A DNA stretch of 64,000 nucleotides from positions 1 through 64,000 of the forward strand of contig CAILYI010000198.1 in the NCBI GenBank assembly GCA_903838415.1, written 5' to 3'. A program made the position numbers and the translations under genes. Source of the DNA: an uncultured Anaerolineae bacterium (lineage in GTDB: Bacteria; Chloroflexota; Anaerolineae; Anaerolineales; Villigracilaceae). Under the pieces are notes generated by a model. It saw only the letters and a program-made list of their open reading frames with translations. It did not search any database and was not told the origin of the DNA. Shown here piece after piece: positions 7,280-15,551 of this stretch (positions are counted from its first letter, which is position 1; every line of letters starts with the position of its first letter).

Positions 7280-9601
7280 CTACTCCGGTGCTGTCTCCGG
7301 TAATATTTTTTCCAACAGAAAGGTTTCCTGGCATTTCAAGCAAGTGACTTCGCGCTTGTTGGCAATTACCAAAGTTCCCTGGCAATTCGGGCAGGGTTGA
7401 GCCAGCGGACGCTTCCAGGAAGTGAATTCACAGTTCGGATAATTGGAACAGCCGAAGAATACCCGACCTTTGCGGGTTTTGCGTTCGACGAGATCGCCGT
7501 GATCATCAGGGCATACAACACCAATTTTTTCAAGCCAGGGTTCAGTATAGCGACAATCCGGAAAACCTGAGCAGGAGATGAATTTCCCATAACGGCCAAA
7601 ACGAATAACCAGATCCTTCCCACACTTCGGGCAATCCCGCCCAACCGATTCCAGCCCGGTCTTGGTGACCGGCATTTCGGCCTGGGCTTTCTGAACCTTG
7701 ACAGAAAACGGGCGATAAAACAGGTCCAGCACCTTAACCCAGTCGGCTTGTCCATCGGCGATTTTATCGAGATCATCCTCCATTGTGGCGGTGAAATTCA
7801 TATCAACAATTTCCGGGAAGTACTGCACCATCATTTCATTGACCAATGAGCCGGTCTGCGTCGGTTCCAGGCGTTTATCCACGCGGACGACGTATCCGCG
7901 CTCCTGAATGGTGGACATAATCGGCGCGTAGGTGGATGGACGGCCAATCCCGTGCGCTTCAAGCGCCTGCACCAGCGAAGCTTCTGAATATCGAGGCGGC
8001 GGCTGGGTAAAATGTTGCTCAGGGATGAGTCGGAGGAGTTCCTGAGATTGTCCCTCTGCGATATCCGCCGGGATACGGACGTTTTCCTCGCCCTCACCCT
8101 CCACCGGTTTGGCGTCTTCATCCTTGGTCTCTTCGTAGACCACCAAAAATCCAGGGAATTTTACTGCCGACCCCGCGGCGCGGAACATGTAGACATGCGC
8201 AGCGGTCCCCGTTACTTCCACGGAAAGCGTATCATAAACTGCCGATTCCATCTGCGAGGAGACAAAGCGCTGCCAGATCAGTTGATAGAGCTTGAACATG
8301 GCCGGTTCCAGGAAAGGCTTGACCTTTTCCGGATCGCGCAGCACCGACGTGGGCCGGATGGCTTCATGCGCTTCCTGAGCGCCGACCGCGCGTGTCTTGT
8401 ATTCGGGCGGCTGGGCGGGCAAAAAATCGTTGCCATAGCGCCCGGCGATGTATTGGCGGACTTCCGTACGGGCAATATCCGAGATATTGGTCGAATCTGT
8501 ACGCATGTAGGTAATTAAGCCGGTCGCGCCGCCATCGCCGACGTCAATGCCTTCGTACAGGCCCTGTGCCAGCCCCATGGTCCGCTTGGCGGTAAAACCC
8601 AACCGGCGCGAGGCTTCCTGCTGCAGCGTGGAGGTAATAAACGGAGCGGCGGGTTTTCGTCTGCGTTCACCGCGCTTGACCTTGGTCACGCTGTAAGTTG
8701 TTTTTTCCATATCAATCAACAGCGGGCGGACGTCGGCTTCTTTTTTCAGTTCAAAGTCTTTGTCATCAATCCGCGCCAACCTGGCAATAAAGGCCGCTTT
8801 TGGCTTGGCGCCAGGCTGTTTGAATTCCGCGGCAATCGTCCAATATTCCTGCGGGAGAAAGTCGTTAATTTCAATTTCGCGATCCACGATCAGCCTGAGC
8901 GCCACGGACTGGACACGCCCGGCCGAAAGCCGTCCGCGCACTTTTTCCCACAAAATGGGGCTGATGGAATAACCCACCAGCCGATCCAGCACGCGCCGGG
9001 CCTGCTGGGCATTGACCAGATTCATATCAATGGCACGGGAGTGACTGAAGGCTTCGTTGATGGCTGGCGCGGTAATCTCGTGAAAAGTGACGCGCTGCGT
9101 CCGGTTGGGGTCAATTTCCAGGGCTTCGAACAAATGCCAGGAAATGGCTTCCCCTTCGCGGTCAGGGTCGGTGGCGAGATAAATTTCGGCGTGTGATTTT
9201 GCCAGTTCTTTCAGTTCCTTCACAACCTGTTTTTTCTCGTTGGGCACGCGGTATTTAGGCGCGAAATCGTGATCGACATCGACTGAGAGTTGGGATCGCA
9301 ATAAATCTCGAACGTGACCGACGGAAGCTCGCACGGTGTAACCTTTTCCGAGGAAGCGCCCCACCGTTTTGGCCTTGGCCGGTGATTCGACAATGACCAG
9401 TTTCCCGGAGCGTTTGGGTTCGGGTTTTTCAAACTTGGGAGCCACCAAGCCTGCGTGTGCTTCTGAGCGGCCGGTGCGATAAAGTGCCGTGCCGCACACC
9501 AGACAAATGCCACGCGTTACTGGCGCGCCAGATTTGTTGAATGTGGCTTGCGGCTCAGATATTTCGCGCTTGGCCTTACATTTCATGCAATAAGCTTCCA
9601 T
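7280..9601 (-). CDS. topA: DNA topoisomerase I with N-terminal zinc-ribbon fusion
   Basis: 773 residues. Type IA topoisomerase relaxing negative supercoils. In order: an N-terminal four-cysteine module (residues 1-45, CMKC and CLVCG) resembling DUF5679; a Toprim domain beginning at VIVESPAKAK (about residue 69); the catalytic core with active-site Tyr365 in ITYMRTDST; and three C-terminal zinc-ribbon modules (CPKCG...CRY, CPDDHGD...CEF, CPNC...CLKC). Omitting the first 45 residues would still leave a complete enzyme, so the head is an add-on. GGAGG lies 4 bp before the ATG, which supports this start and so the fusion. It lies 57 bp downstream of manC in a co-directional run. Confidence 0.96.
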   Translation of the reverse strand: MEAYCMKCKAKREISEPQATFNKSGAPVTRGICLVCGTALYRTGRSEAHAGLVAPKFEKPEPKRSGKLVIVESPAKAKTVGRFLGKGYTVRASVGHVRDLLRSQLSVDVDHDFAPKYRVPNEKKQVVKELKELAKSHAEIYLATDPDREGEAISWHLFEALEIDPNRTQRVTFHEITAPAINEAFSHSRAIDMNLVNAQQARRVLDRLVGYSISPILWEKVRGRLSAGRVQSVALRLIVDREIEINDFLPQEYWTIAAEFKQPGAKPKAAFIARLARIDDKDFELKKEADVRPLLIDMEKTTYSVTKVKRGERRRKPAAPFITSTLQQEASRRLGFTAKRTMGLAQGLYEGIDVGDGGATGLITYMRTDSTNISDIARTEVRQYIAGRYGNDFLPAQPPEYKTRAVGAQEAHEAIRPTSVLRDPEKVKPFLEPAMFKLYQLIWQRFVSSQMESAVYDTLSVEVTGTAAHVYMFRAAGSAVKFPGFLVVYEETKDEDAKPVEGEGEENVRIPADIAEGQSQELLRLIPEQHFTQPPPRYSEASLVQALEAHGIGRPSTYAPIMSTIQERGYVVRVDKRLEPTQTGSLVNEMMVQYFPEIVDMNFTATMEDDLDKIADGQADWVKVLDLFYRPFSVKVQKAQAEMPVTKTGLESVGRDCPKCGKDLVIRFGRYGKFISCSGFPDCRYTEPWLEKIGVVCPDDHGDLVERKTRKGRVFFGCSNYPNCEFTSWKRPLAQPCPNCQGTLVIANKREVTCLKCQETFLLEKILPETAPE

Positions 9602-9658
9602 CTCACCTCCAAAGCCACAGGGCCTTGTGTTTCCAGGTTCTGTGGGTTCTGCAAATAA

Positions 9659-10750
9659 TTAAAAATAGCGTTCCTGATGATGTTTTTTCAAATGCGCCAC
9701 TACGTCACGGACTTTTTGCGACTGGTCAGATTTACAAATAAGCAGTACGTCACCGGCGTCAACGATGACCAGATCATCCACACCGATAGCAACGATCAGC
9801 CGCTCACTGCCGGGGGTTCCATAAATCAAGGTGTTATGCGTTTCGAGGGCCAACTGCTGCGCATTGACGCCAATGTTGCCGTTCATATCGGGCAATAATA
9901 CTTCAAAAAGCGAATCCCATGAACCCACATCACTCCAACCCAGGCCGCCAGCCGGAAGTACGGCCACTTTTTCAGCTTTTTCCATCACGCCATAGTCGAT
10001 TGTTTCCGTCGCCAGGTCTGGCCAGACGGATTCGATGACGGAATCACGCTCCGGGGAGTCGAGTTTCACGGCGATTTTCTCAAGGGCGGATGAAAGCTCG
10101 GGCATCTGACGACGAAATTCGCTGAGAATCCGTTCCGTTTTCCAGACAAACATGCCGCTGTTCCAGGAATGGTCGCCAGTGCGCAGCATTTTCCGGGCGG
10201 ATTCGTCATCAGGCTTTTCCGTGAAACGGCTGACGTTGTACGCTGGATATCTAAAATTGCCCGCCACCGGCGCTCCCTGTTGGATATAGCCATAGGCAGT
10301 GGACGGATGCGTGGGTGTAATGCCAAGCGTGACCAGGTAATCGGTCTGGGCCACTTCCACAGCAGCGCTCACAAGATAGTGGAACAGGTCGCGGTTGCGG
10401 ATGAAGTGATCGGAAGGCAGGATGATCATCATCGCCTGCGGATCGCGCTTGTGGATGACAGCCGCCGCCAACCCGATCACCGAAGCCGTGCCGCGGGGAG
10501 TCGGTTCGATCAGGTAATTTCCAACCGGAATCTCAGGCGCTTGTTTCTGCATTTCTTCGGCCTGTTCGGCCAAAGTAACCACAAGAATACGCTCTGGTGG
10601 AAACAAGCCAGCGAGACGTTGAACCGTGCTCTGAAAGAGGGTTTCTTCTCCGATGAGCGGCAGCAGTTGTTTGGGGCTTTCCTTGCGCGAAAGTGGCCAC
10701 AGGCGTGTCCCACCGCCTCCGGCCATGATGACAGCATAGGTATGATCCAT
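9659..10750 (-). CDS. manC: Mannose-1-phosphate guanylyltransferase
   Basis: 363 residues. Makes GDP-mannose from GTP and mannose-1-phosphate for surface glycans. The sequence has the nucleotidyltransferase signature GGGGTRLWPLSRKESPKQ at the N terminus, ILPSDHFI, and FTEKP further on. It lacks the C-terminal cupin isomerase of bifunctional ManC/AlgA, so it is the short form. The ATG at 10750 is preferred because AAGGA lies 4 bp upstream; an ATG 12 bp earlier is in frame. It is placed between dprA and topA, which is an odd mixture of functions but is consistent with one long transcript. Confidence 0.92.
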   Translation of the reverse strand: MDHTYAVIMAGGGGTRLWPLSRKESPKQLLPLIGEETLFQSTVQRLAGLFPPERILVVTLAEQAEEMQKQAPEIPVGNYLIEPTPRGTASVIGLAAAVIHKRDPQAMMIILPSDHFIRNRDLFHYLVSAAVEVAQTDYLVTLGITPTHPSTAYGYIQQGAPVAGNFRYPAYNVSRFTEKPDDESARKMLRTGDHSWNSGMFVWKTERILSEFRRQMPELSSALEKIAVKLDSPERDSVIESVWPDLATETIDYGVMEKAEKVAVLPAGGLGWSDVGSWDSLFEVLLPDMNGNIGVNAQQLALETHNTLIYGTPGSERLIVAIGVDDLVIVDAGDVLLICKSDQSQKVRDVVAHLKKHHQERYF

Positions 10751-10778
10751 GGAATCCTTCATTGTTGCTGGCTGACTC

Positions 10779-11897
10779 TTATCCTGTCCTGGTAACTGTA
10801 TAGCTTGACTGTTCTTCTCTCACGGCGACGTAATTCATGCCACCCACCTGGCGCACTATGCCTTTTAATTCCATCATGGTCAGCGCGGCGGAAATCTTCT
10901 CGATGGGCAGTCCCAACCTGGCGCGGATTTCATCAACGTGGGCTGGTTGCGCATCGAGCAAGCGCAGCAAAGCAGATTCAGTTTCGTCAGATGGCACAGC
11001 GCGGCGAACTTCACGGCGTTCCACGTTGCGGGTCAGATCGAGCGCTTCGAGTACATCGTTGGGCTGGAGGTAAACCCTGGCTCCATTGGCGATCAGCCGA
11101 TTTGTGCCTCTGCTCTGCGGGGCGTACACCAACCCTGGCACAGCAAAGACATCCCGGCCTTGTTGTGCAGCGAATTCTGCCGTAATAAGCGCCCCGCTGG
11201 TATCCCCCGCTTCTACTACTACGATCGCCATCGAAAGCCCGCTGATGATTCGGTTGCGTGGTGGAAAGTTGGCGCTATCCGGGGGCGTACCTGGAGCATA
11301 ATCACTGATCACCGCGCCCTGGGAAAAGATTTTTTCTGCCAGTGAACGATGCTCAGGTGGATAGATTTTATCCACACCCGAGCCGAGCACCGCCAGCGTC
11401 CTACCCCCGGCCTTGATCGCCGCGCTATGAGCAATCGCATCCACCCCGCGCGCCAATCCGCTGACCACAGTCACGCCATTTTGAGCGATGACTGTCGCCA
11501 ACTCTTCGGTCACCTGCCGTCCATAGGGCGTCACCGCGCGCGTCCCAACGATGGCAACCGACCAGCCGTCATCGGCTGTGATTGCCCCGCGTACATACAG
11601 CACGGGCGGAGGCTGGTCTACTTCCTTCAGGTGGGCCGGGTAATCAGCGTCGTCCCAGGTGAGAATACTGATACTGTTTTTCTCAACTCTGGCCATAAAC
11701 TCATCCAGGTTGACGCTATTTCTGACCTGCACCACACGTTCAGCCAATTTTGGACTGATACCGGCGGCGACCAGGTCAAAGGGCGAGGACTTCCAGGCTG
11801 ATTCGACGTCACCAAAGTAAGACAGGAGCGCCTGCAATCGCACCGCCCCGATCCCTTTGACGAGAGTGAATCCAACCCAAAAGCGTTTATCGTCCAT
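10779..11897 (-). CDS. dprA: DNA-processing protein DprA (Smf)
   Basis: 372 residues. DprA binds incoming single-stranded DNA and loads RecA during transformation. The N terminus has a helix-hairpin-helix-like region (VKGIGAVRLQALL), the Rossmann-like DprA core follows (VAIVGTRAVTPYG, VVSGLARGVDAIAH, FPPRNRIISGLS), and a small winged-helix domain closes the protein (about residues 300-360). All key core motifs are intact. No competence pilus genes are visible here, so transformation itself cannot be inferred. It ends 28 bp before the manC start. Confidence 0.95.
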   Translation of the reverse strand: MDDKRFWVGFTLVKGIGAVRLQALLSYFGDVESAWKSSPFDLVAAGISPKLAERVVQVRNSVNLDEFMARVEKNSISILTWDDADYPAHLKEVDQPPPVLYVRGAITADDGWSVAIVGTRAVTPYGRQVTEELATVIAQNGVTVVSGLARGVDAIAHSAAIKAGGRTLAVLGSGVDKIYPPEHRSLAEKIFSQGAVISDYAPGTPPDSANFPPRNRIISGLSMAIVVVEAGDTSGALITAEFAAQQGRDVFAVPGLVYAPQSRGTNRLIANGARVYLQPNDVLEALDLTRNVERREVRRAVPSDETESALLRLLDAQPAHVDEIRARLGLPIEKISAALTMMELKGIVRQVGGMNYVAVREEQSSYTVTRTG

Positions 11898-11952
11898 TTG
11901 TTTGATTTCTTCGGAAAATTACGGACGCAAATTGCGCCGTTTACTGTGTAGA

Positions 11953-12531
11953 TTAACCCTCGTTCGCCTCATCCACCAACCCCGGCAGCAGATGAACGCG
12001 CATCGTTTTTGCATCCAGATTGATATCCAGAAGAACCTGCTTAAGGGCCGGGATCAGTATTTCGCGATTATCAGCATTTTTCACCACATACACGTCATTC
12101 GCGCCGGTTTCGATAATTTCGGTGAGAACACCCAGCGCGGTATCATGCTCATCGACCACATTCAAGCCAATAATCTGATGATGATAATATTCACCTTCAG
12201 GTAATGGCGGGCGGTCTCCAGCCGGAACGTAGACAAGCTGGGCGCGGTATTTCGCGGTCTGTTCAGCGTTGGTGATGCCTTCAAAACCCAGGATCAGCCC
12301 ATCGTTGCTCGGACGGCGACGGGTAATTTTGATCGGCTGCTTCTTCTCGCCAACATAGAGAAACGTCCCGGGGCTGAGACGATCCGGAAAATCGGTCATC
12401 ACATCCAGCAGGATATCTCCCCGTATTCCATGAGAGCGGCGCAGCGTGCCTACGGCTAAATAGACGACAGGCCCGCCAGCGGAGGGCGAGCCTGGATTGT
12501 CAGAATTGACTGGCACTTTGGGGGTGGGCAT
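11953..12531 (-). CDS. rimM: Ribosome maturation factor RimM
   Basis: 192 residues. RimM assists maturation of the 30S subunit head through ribosomal protein S19. The sequence shows a short variable N terminus, the RimM beta-barrel start (AVGTLRRSHGIRGDI) and a C-terminal PRC barrel (GANDVYVVKN...ILIPAL). The start overlaps the khpA stop by one base (TAATG). The rpsP-khpA-rimM order is the classical ribosome-maturation cluster, here without trmD and rplS next to it. Confidence 0.95.
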   Translation of the reverse strand: MPTPKVPVNSDNPGSPSAGGPVVYLAVGTLRRSHGIRGDILLDVMTDFPDRLSPGTFLYVGEKKQPIKITRRRPSNDGLILGFEGITNAEQTAKYRAQLVYVPAGDRPPLPEGEYYHHQIIGLNVVDEHDTALGVLTEIIETGANDVYVVKNADNREILIPALKQVLLDINLDAKTMRVHLLPGLVDEANEG

Positions 12532-12764
12532 TAAGGCTCCACCACATCAAGCGTGACCTGCTGACCTTCACGTTCTGCGGCAACCCGCAGAAGCACGCGA
12601 ATGGCGTTGGCCACACGACCACTCTTCCCGATCACTCGACCCATATCGTCTTTCGAGACCTTCAGTTCCAGCCGCACGCGGCTGCCCTGTCGAGACTGGG
12701 TAACATCAACTTGATCGGGGTTTTCAACAAGTGCCTTGGCAATATATTCGGTGAGGGCTTTCAT
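12531..12764 (-). CDS. khpA: KH-domain RNA-binding protein KhpA
   Basis: 77 residues, the usual size. A single KH domain with the GxxG loop in VIGKSGRVANAIR binds RNA; in other bacteria KhpA works with KhpB. Position between rpsP and rimM is the conserved one for the family. Translationally coupled to rimM. Confidence 0.94.
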   Translation of the reverse strand: MKALTEYIAKALVENPDQVDVTQSRQGSRVRLELKVSKDDMGRVIGKSGRVANAIRVLLRVAAEREGQQVTLDVVEP

Positions 12765-12784
12765 TTGCTCCTCTTGTTAAATTA

Positions 12785-12814
12785 TCCCTGGCAGGTTTAA
12801 AGACCTGCCAGGGA
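12785..12814 (-). terminator. Hairpin between rpsP and khpA (weak terminator or processing site)
   Basis: A perfect 12-bp stem (12785-12796 with 12803-12814) and a 6-base loop lie 13 bp after the rpsP stop. The sequence after it on the minus strand is AT-rich but not a clean T run, so partial termination or mRNA end protection is more likely than full termination. Confidence 0.6.
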
Positions 12815-12827
12815 TCTTATAGGATGA

Positions 12828-13169
12828 TTATCTGTTGGTGGTGGCAGGAGCCGAGCGCTTGACTTCAGCGGCCTTGGCTTCTTCGGTCAAAGTTGCAACC
12901 GGTTCGCCCTTCTTGAAACGGGCAAAGCGATCGGCAGTACCGGTGGTTCTGAACAGCTTGGCAACTGACTCAGTCGGTTTCGCGCCATTGCTCATCCATT
13001 CAAAAACGCGAGCTTCGTCAATGGTGATGGAACCGGGTTCGGTGCGGGGATTGTAAAAACCGACGATCTCAAGGAAACGCCCATCGCGGGGTTTTTCTGA
13101 GTCTTGAATAACAATGCGGTAGGATGGCTGGTTCTTGAGACCAACACGACGTAAACGAATGCGAACCAT
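12828..13169 (-). CDS. rpsP: 30S ribosomal protein S16
   Basis: 113 residues, with the standard S16 start (MVRIRLRRVGLKNQPSYRIV) and GRFLEIVGFYNPR. The C-terminal third (after about residue 85) is a basic/Ala-rich extension beyond the ~80-residue core, a common variation. First gene of the rpsP-khpA-rimM group, 193 bp after ffh. Confidence 0.97.
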   Translation of the reverse strand: MVRIRLRRVGLKNQPSYRIVIQDSEKPRDGRFLEIVGFYNPRTEPGSITIDEARVFEWMSNGAKPTESVAKLFRTTGTADRFARFKKGEPVATLTEEAKAAEVKRSAPATTNR

Positions 13170-13216
13170 GGAATTTACTTACTCCTTACTTGGGTTGATT
13201 TGATGAGCATGGCTGA

Positions 13217-13233
13217 GGACACAGGCTGTGTCC
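13217..13233 (-). promoter_or_regulatory. Palindrome in the ffh-rpsP spacer
   Basis: GGACACAG and CTGTGTCC flank a single base, a perfect 17-bp inverted repeat about 50 bp upstream of rpsP in a 193-bp non-coding spacer. It could be an operator or part of a ribosomal-protein leader. I see no RNA family signature or SRP RNA here. Confidence 0.4.
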
Positions 13234-13362
13234 GAGGCGCATACCCTCCGATGGTTGGCGTCAGGGCTGCAGAGGGAGGTTTCGCCAAAGGTAGCGCACC
13301 CTGCATACACTGAAAAGCCTGAAAAAAGATTTTACCTGAAAATTGTTATTATATGAAGGGAT

Positions 13363-14685
13363 TTAACCAAAGAGTTTTGGCATCCCTTTCATCCCCGTCT
13401 TTTGCAAGGTCTTCATCAATTTCTGCGTTTCGCGGAATTGCTTCATCAGACGATTGACAGACTGGACTTCGTTGCCAGAACCGGCGGCGATGCGACGGCG
13501 GCGCGAAGCGTTGAGAATGTCAGGATCGCGGCGTTCTTTACGCGTCATCGAGTTGATGATGGCTTCCATCTGGCTGAAGTTTTTCTCCACATCACGCGGA
13601 TCGATCGATTTGGCAGCCTGCCCCAGTTGACCGGGCAGCATTTCCAAAATCTGGCTGAGCGGCCCCATTTTGCGCATCTGCCGCATTTGTTCGAGCCAGT
13701 CTTCCAAATCCATCTGGCCCTTCATCATCTTTTCAGCCTGTTTTTGCGCCGACTGAGCGTCAAAAGCGGCCTCAGCCTTTTCGATCAGGCCGATTATATC
13801 GCCCATGCCGAGGATGCGCGATGACAAACGCGATGGATCGTACGCTTCGAGGGCGTCGAGCTTTTCGCCGGTACCGATGTATTTAATCGGAACTCCGGTC
13901 ACAGCGCGGATGGAAATTGCCGCCCCGCCGCGCGCGTCGCCGTCCATTTTGGCCAAAATCAACCCGGTGATAGCAACTGCATCCCGGAATCCTTCCGCCA
14001 CGTGCAGCGCTTCCTGCCCGATCATGGCATCCACCACGAGCAGAACTTCGACCGGTGAAATTTTCTTTTCAATGGCCTTGAGTTCAGTCATCAAAGCTTC
14101 GTCAAGCTGGGAACGGCCGGCCGTATCCACAATCATGACGGTGTAACCACCTTTTTGAGCCTGATCGAGCGCATAGGCGGCCAATTCCGGCGGTTTTTTG
14201 GCGATATCCGTGATAACCGGCACATCAACGCGTTCACCCAATTGCTGCAACTGTTGGATAGCTGCCGGGCGATAAGGATCTCCCGCCACCAGCATAACGC
14301 GCTCGCCTTTCGAACGCAGCAATTTGGCCAATTTACCGGTATGCGTGGTTTTACCGGAACCTTGCAAGCCGACCATCAAAATCACGCGCGGCCGGGCGCC
14401 GGTCAAATTCAACGGAGCAGGTTCACCCAGCGTGGAAATCAGCTCTTCGTGAACAATCTTGATGACCTGTTGGCCGGGATTGAGCGCCTTTGAAACTTCC
14501 GCGCCGATGGCGCGTTCGCGCACCCGCGCAATAAAGCTTTTGACCACGCTGTAATGGACATCTGCTTCGAGCAAAGCCAGGCGCACTTCGCGCATGGCAA
14601 CATCCACGTCAGCTTCGGAAAGCTTGCCGCGTTTACGCAGGCCATCAAATACTTGATTGAGTCGATTCGTCAGGTTTTCAAACAT
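13363..14685 (-). CDS. ffh: Signal recognition particle protein Ffh
   Basis: 440 residues. Ffh binds 4.5S RNA and signal sequences and delivers ribosomes to FtsY. It has the four-helix N domain, the SRP GTPase domain with P-loop GLQGSGKTTHTGKLAK, DTAGRSQLDEAL and KMDGDARGGAA, and a methionine-rich M domain (EDWLEQMRQMRKMGPLSQILEM) with the RNA-binding SGNEVQSVNRLMKQF. All key residues appear intact. The gene starts the long - strand run. No Shine-Dalgarno sequence is visible before the ATG. Confidence 0.97.
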   Translation of the reverse strand: MFENLTNRLNQVFDGLRKRGKLSEADVDVAMREVRLALLEADVHYSVVKSFIARVRERAIGAEVSKALNPGQQVIKIVHEELISTLGEPAPLNLTGARPRVILMVGLQGSGKTTHTGKLAKLLRSKGERVMLVAGDPYRPAAIQQLQQLGERVDVPVITDIAKKPPELAAYALDQAQKGGYTVMIVDTAGRSQLDEALMTELKAIEKKISPVEVLLVVDAMIGQEALHVAEGFRDAVAITGLILAKMDGDARGGAAISIRAVTGVPIKYIGTGEKLDALEAYDPSRLSSRILGMGDIIGLIEKAEAAFDAQSAQKQAEKMMKGQMDLEDWLEQMRQMRKMGPLSQILEMLPGQLGQAAKSIDPRDVEKNFSQMEAIINSMTRKERRDPDILNASRRRRIAAGSGNEVQSVNRLMKQFRETQKLMKTLQKTGMKGMPKLFG

Positions 14686-14694
14686 AGCGGGCAG

Positions 14695-14723
14695 ATTGTA
14701 GCGTGTTTGACGGGGATGGTCAA
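14695..14723 (-). promoter_or_regulatory. Sigma-70 promoter of ffh, nearly leaderless
   Basis: On the minus strand TTGACC (14723-14718), a 17-bp spacer and TACAAT (14700-14695). Only 9 bp separate the -10 box from the ffh ATG, so the transcript would start at or within a few bases of the start codon. Confidence 0.8.
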
Positions 14724-14867
14724 GCCAAATTGTTTTTTATTTTTCACATCGGGGTGAGTCTTTCCAATCCAACCATCCTAACCAGCGGGGAAAACCTTGC
14801 TGGCTCATCCCCAAAACATGCACTATGATATGATTATATGGAAGCAACTCTTACCACATGAGGCCCA

Positions 14868-15551
14868 ATGAAAACTCTCAAATTTTTCGTTTTGGATGGC
14901 CTGTTCAGTCTCCACCGGCTGAAAGTGGGCACGTCAATCCCCAAAGCACTCTTTGCCAGTCCCTTCTTCAGCGTCAGCCAGACTGCTGACGAATTGTCCA
15001 TTGTGGCGCCTGAAGCGCTCAAAATCGATGCGGAGAAAACGGAAGCTGGCTGGAGCGCCCTCAAAGTGGCCGGACCGCTGCCCTTTTCCGAGACCGGCAT
15101 CCTGGCTGATATTGCAGCCACGCTAGCCAAGGCGAACATCAGCATTTTTGCCATCTCCACCTTCGACACAGACTATGTTCTCGTAAAAAATGAAAATCTC
15201 AAGGCCGCCAAAGAAGCCTTGAGCGCCGCAGGGCATAAGTTTGGGCGCACCACGAAAAAAGAAACCAAACCGGACGAGGGCTTTCTCATGGAAAGCTATC
15301 ACAGTCTGCTCGAAAAACAAATTCCACTCATCAGCCAACTCATCACCGAAAAAATTGGCCCAGCGGCTTTAACCACGCTGCGCAGCGAAACAGCCATCGC
15401 CGCCGCAGTTGGCGGATTATATGAGTTTCTCCCCACGCCGGTGAGGCTGGTCGTCAATCGCGAGCTGTTTGTCAACTTCTGCGTTCGCAACCTCGATAAA
15501 ATCATCCCTGAAGCACCCCAAATCAAGACCAAAAGCAAGCAAAAAAAATGA
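14868..15551 (+). CDS. ACT-domain protein (ACT_7/CASTOR-like) with extra C-terminal domain
   Basis: 227 residues. The first ~125 residues look like the paired ACT fold of the CASTOR/aspartokinase type: FFSVSQTADELSIVAP, then GPLPFSETGILADIA and ISIFAISTFDTDYVLV, with the usual small-molecule-binding turn. Such proteins sense amino acids. Residues ~140-215 form a second helical region (LISQLITEKIGPAALTTLR) that I do not recognise, followed by a Lys-rich tail. The stop overlaps the start of the membrane glycosyltransferase-like gene by 4 bases (ATGA), so the two are coupled. A regulatory role for the ACT part is inferred only from the fold. Confidence 0.72.
   Translation: MKTLKFFVLDGLFSLHRLKVGTSIPKALFASPFFSVSQTADELSIVAPEALKIDAEKTEAGWSALKVAGPLPFSETGILADIAATLAKANISIFAISTFDTDYVLVKNENLKAAKEALSAAGHKFGRTTKKETKPDEGFLMESYHSLLEKQIPLISQLITEKIGPAALTTLRSETAIAAAVGGLYEFLPTPVRLVVNRELFVNFCVRNLDKIIPEAPQIKTKSKQKK

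Noticed and set aside
13170-13362. Possible 4.5S SRP RNA between ffh and rpsP
   Set aside because: The conserved SRP RNA loop (GGAAG...AGCA with GGUCAG-like flanks) is not present on either strand.
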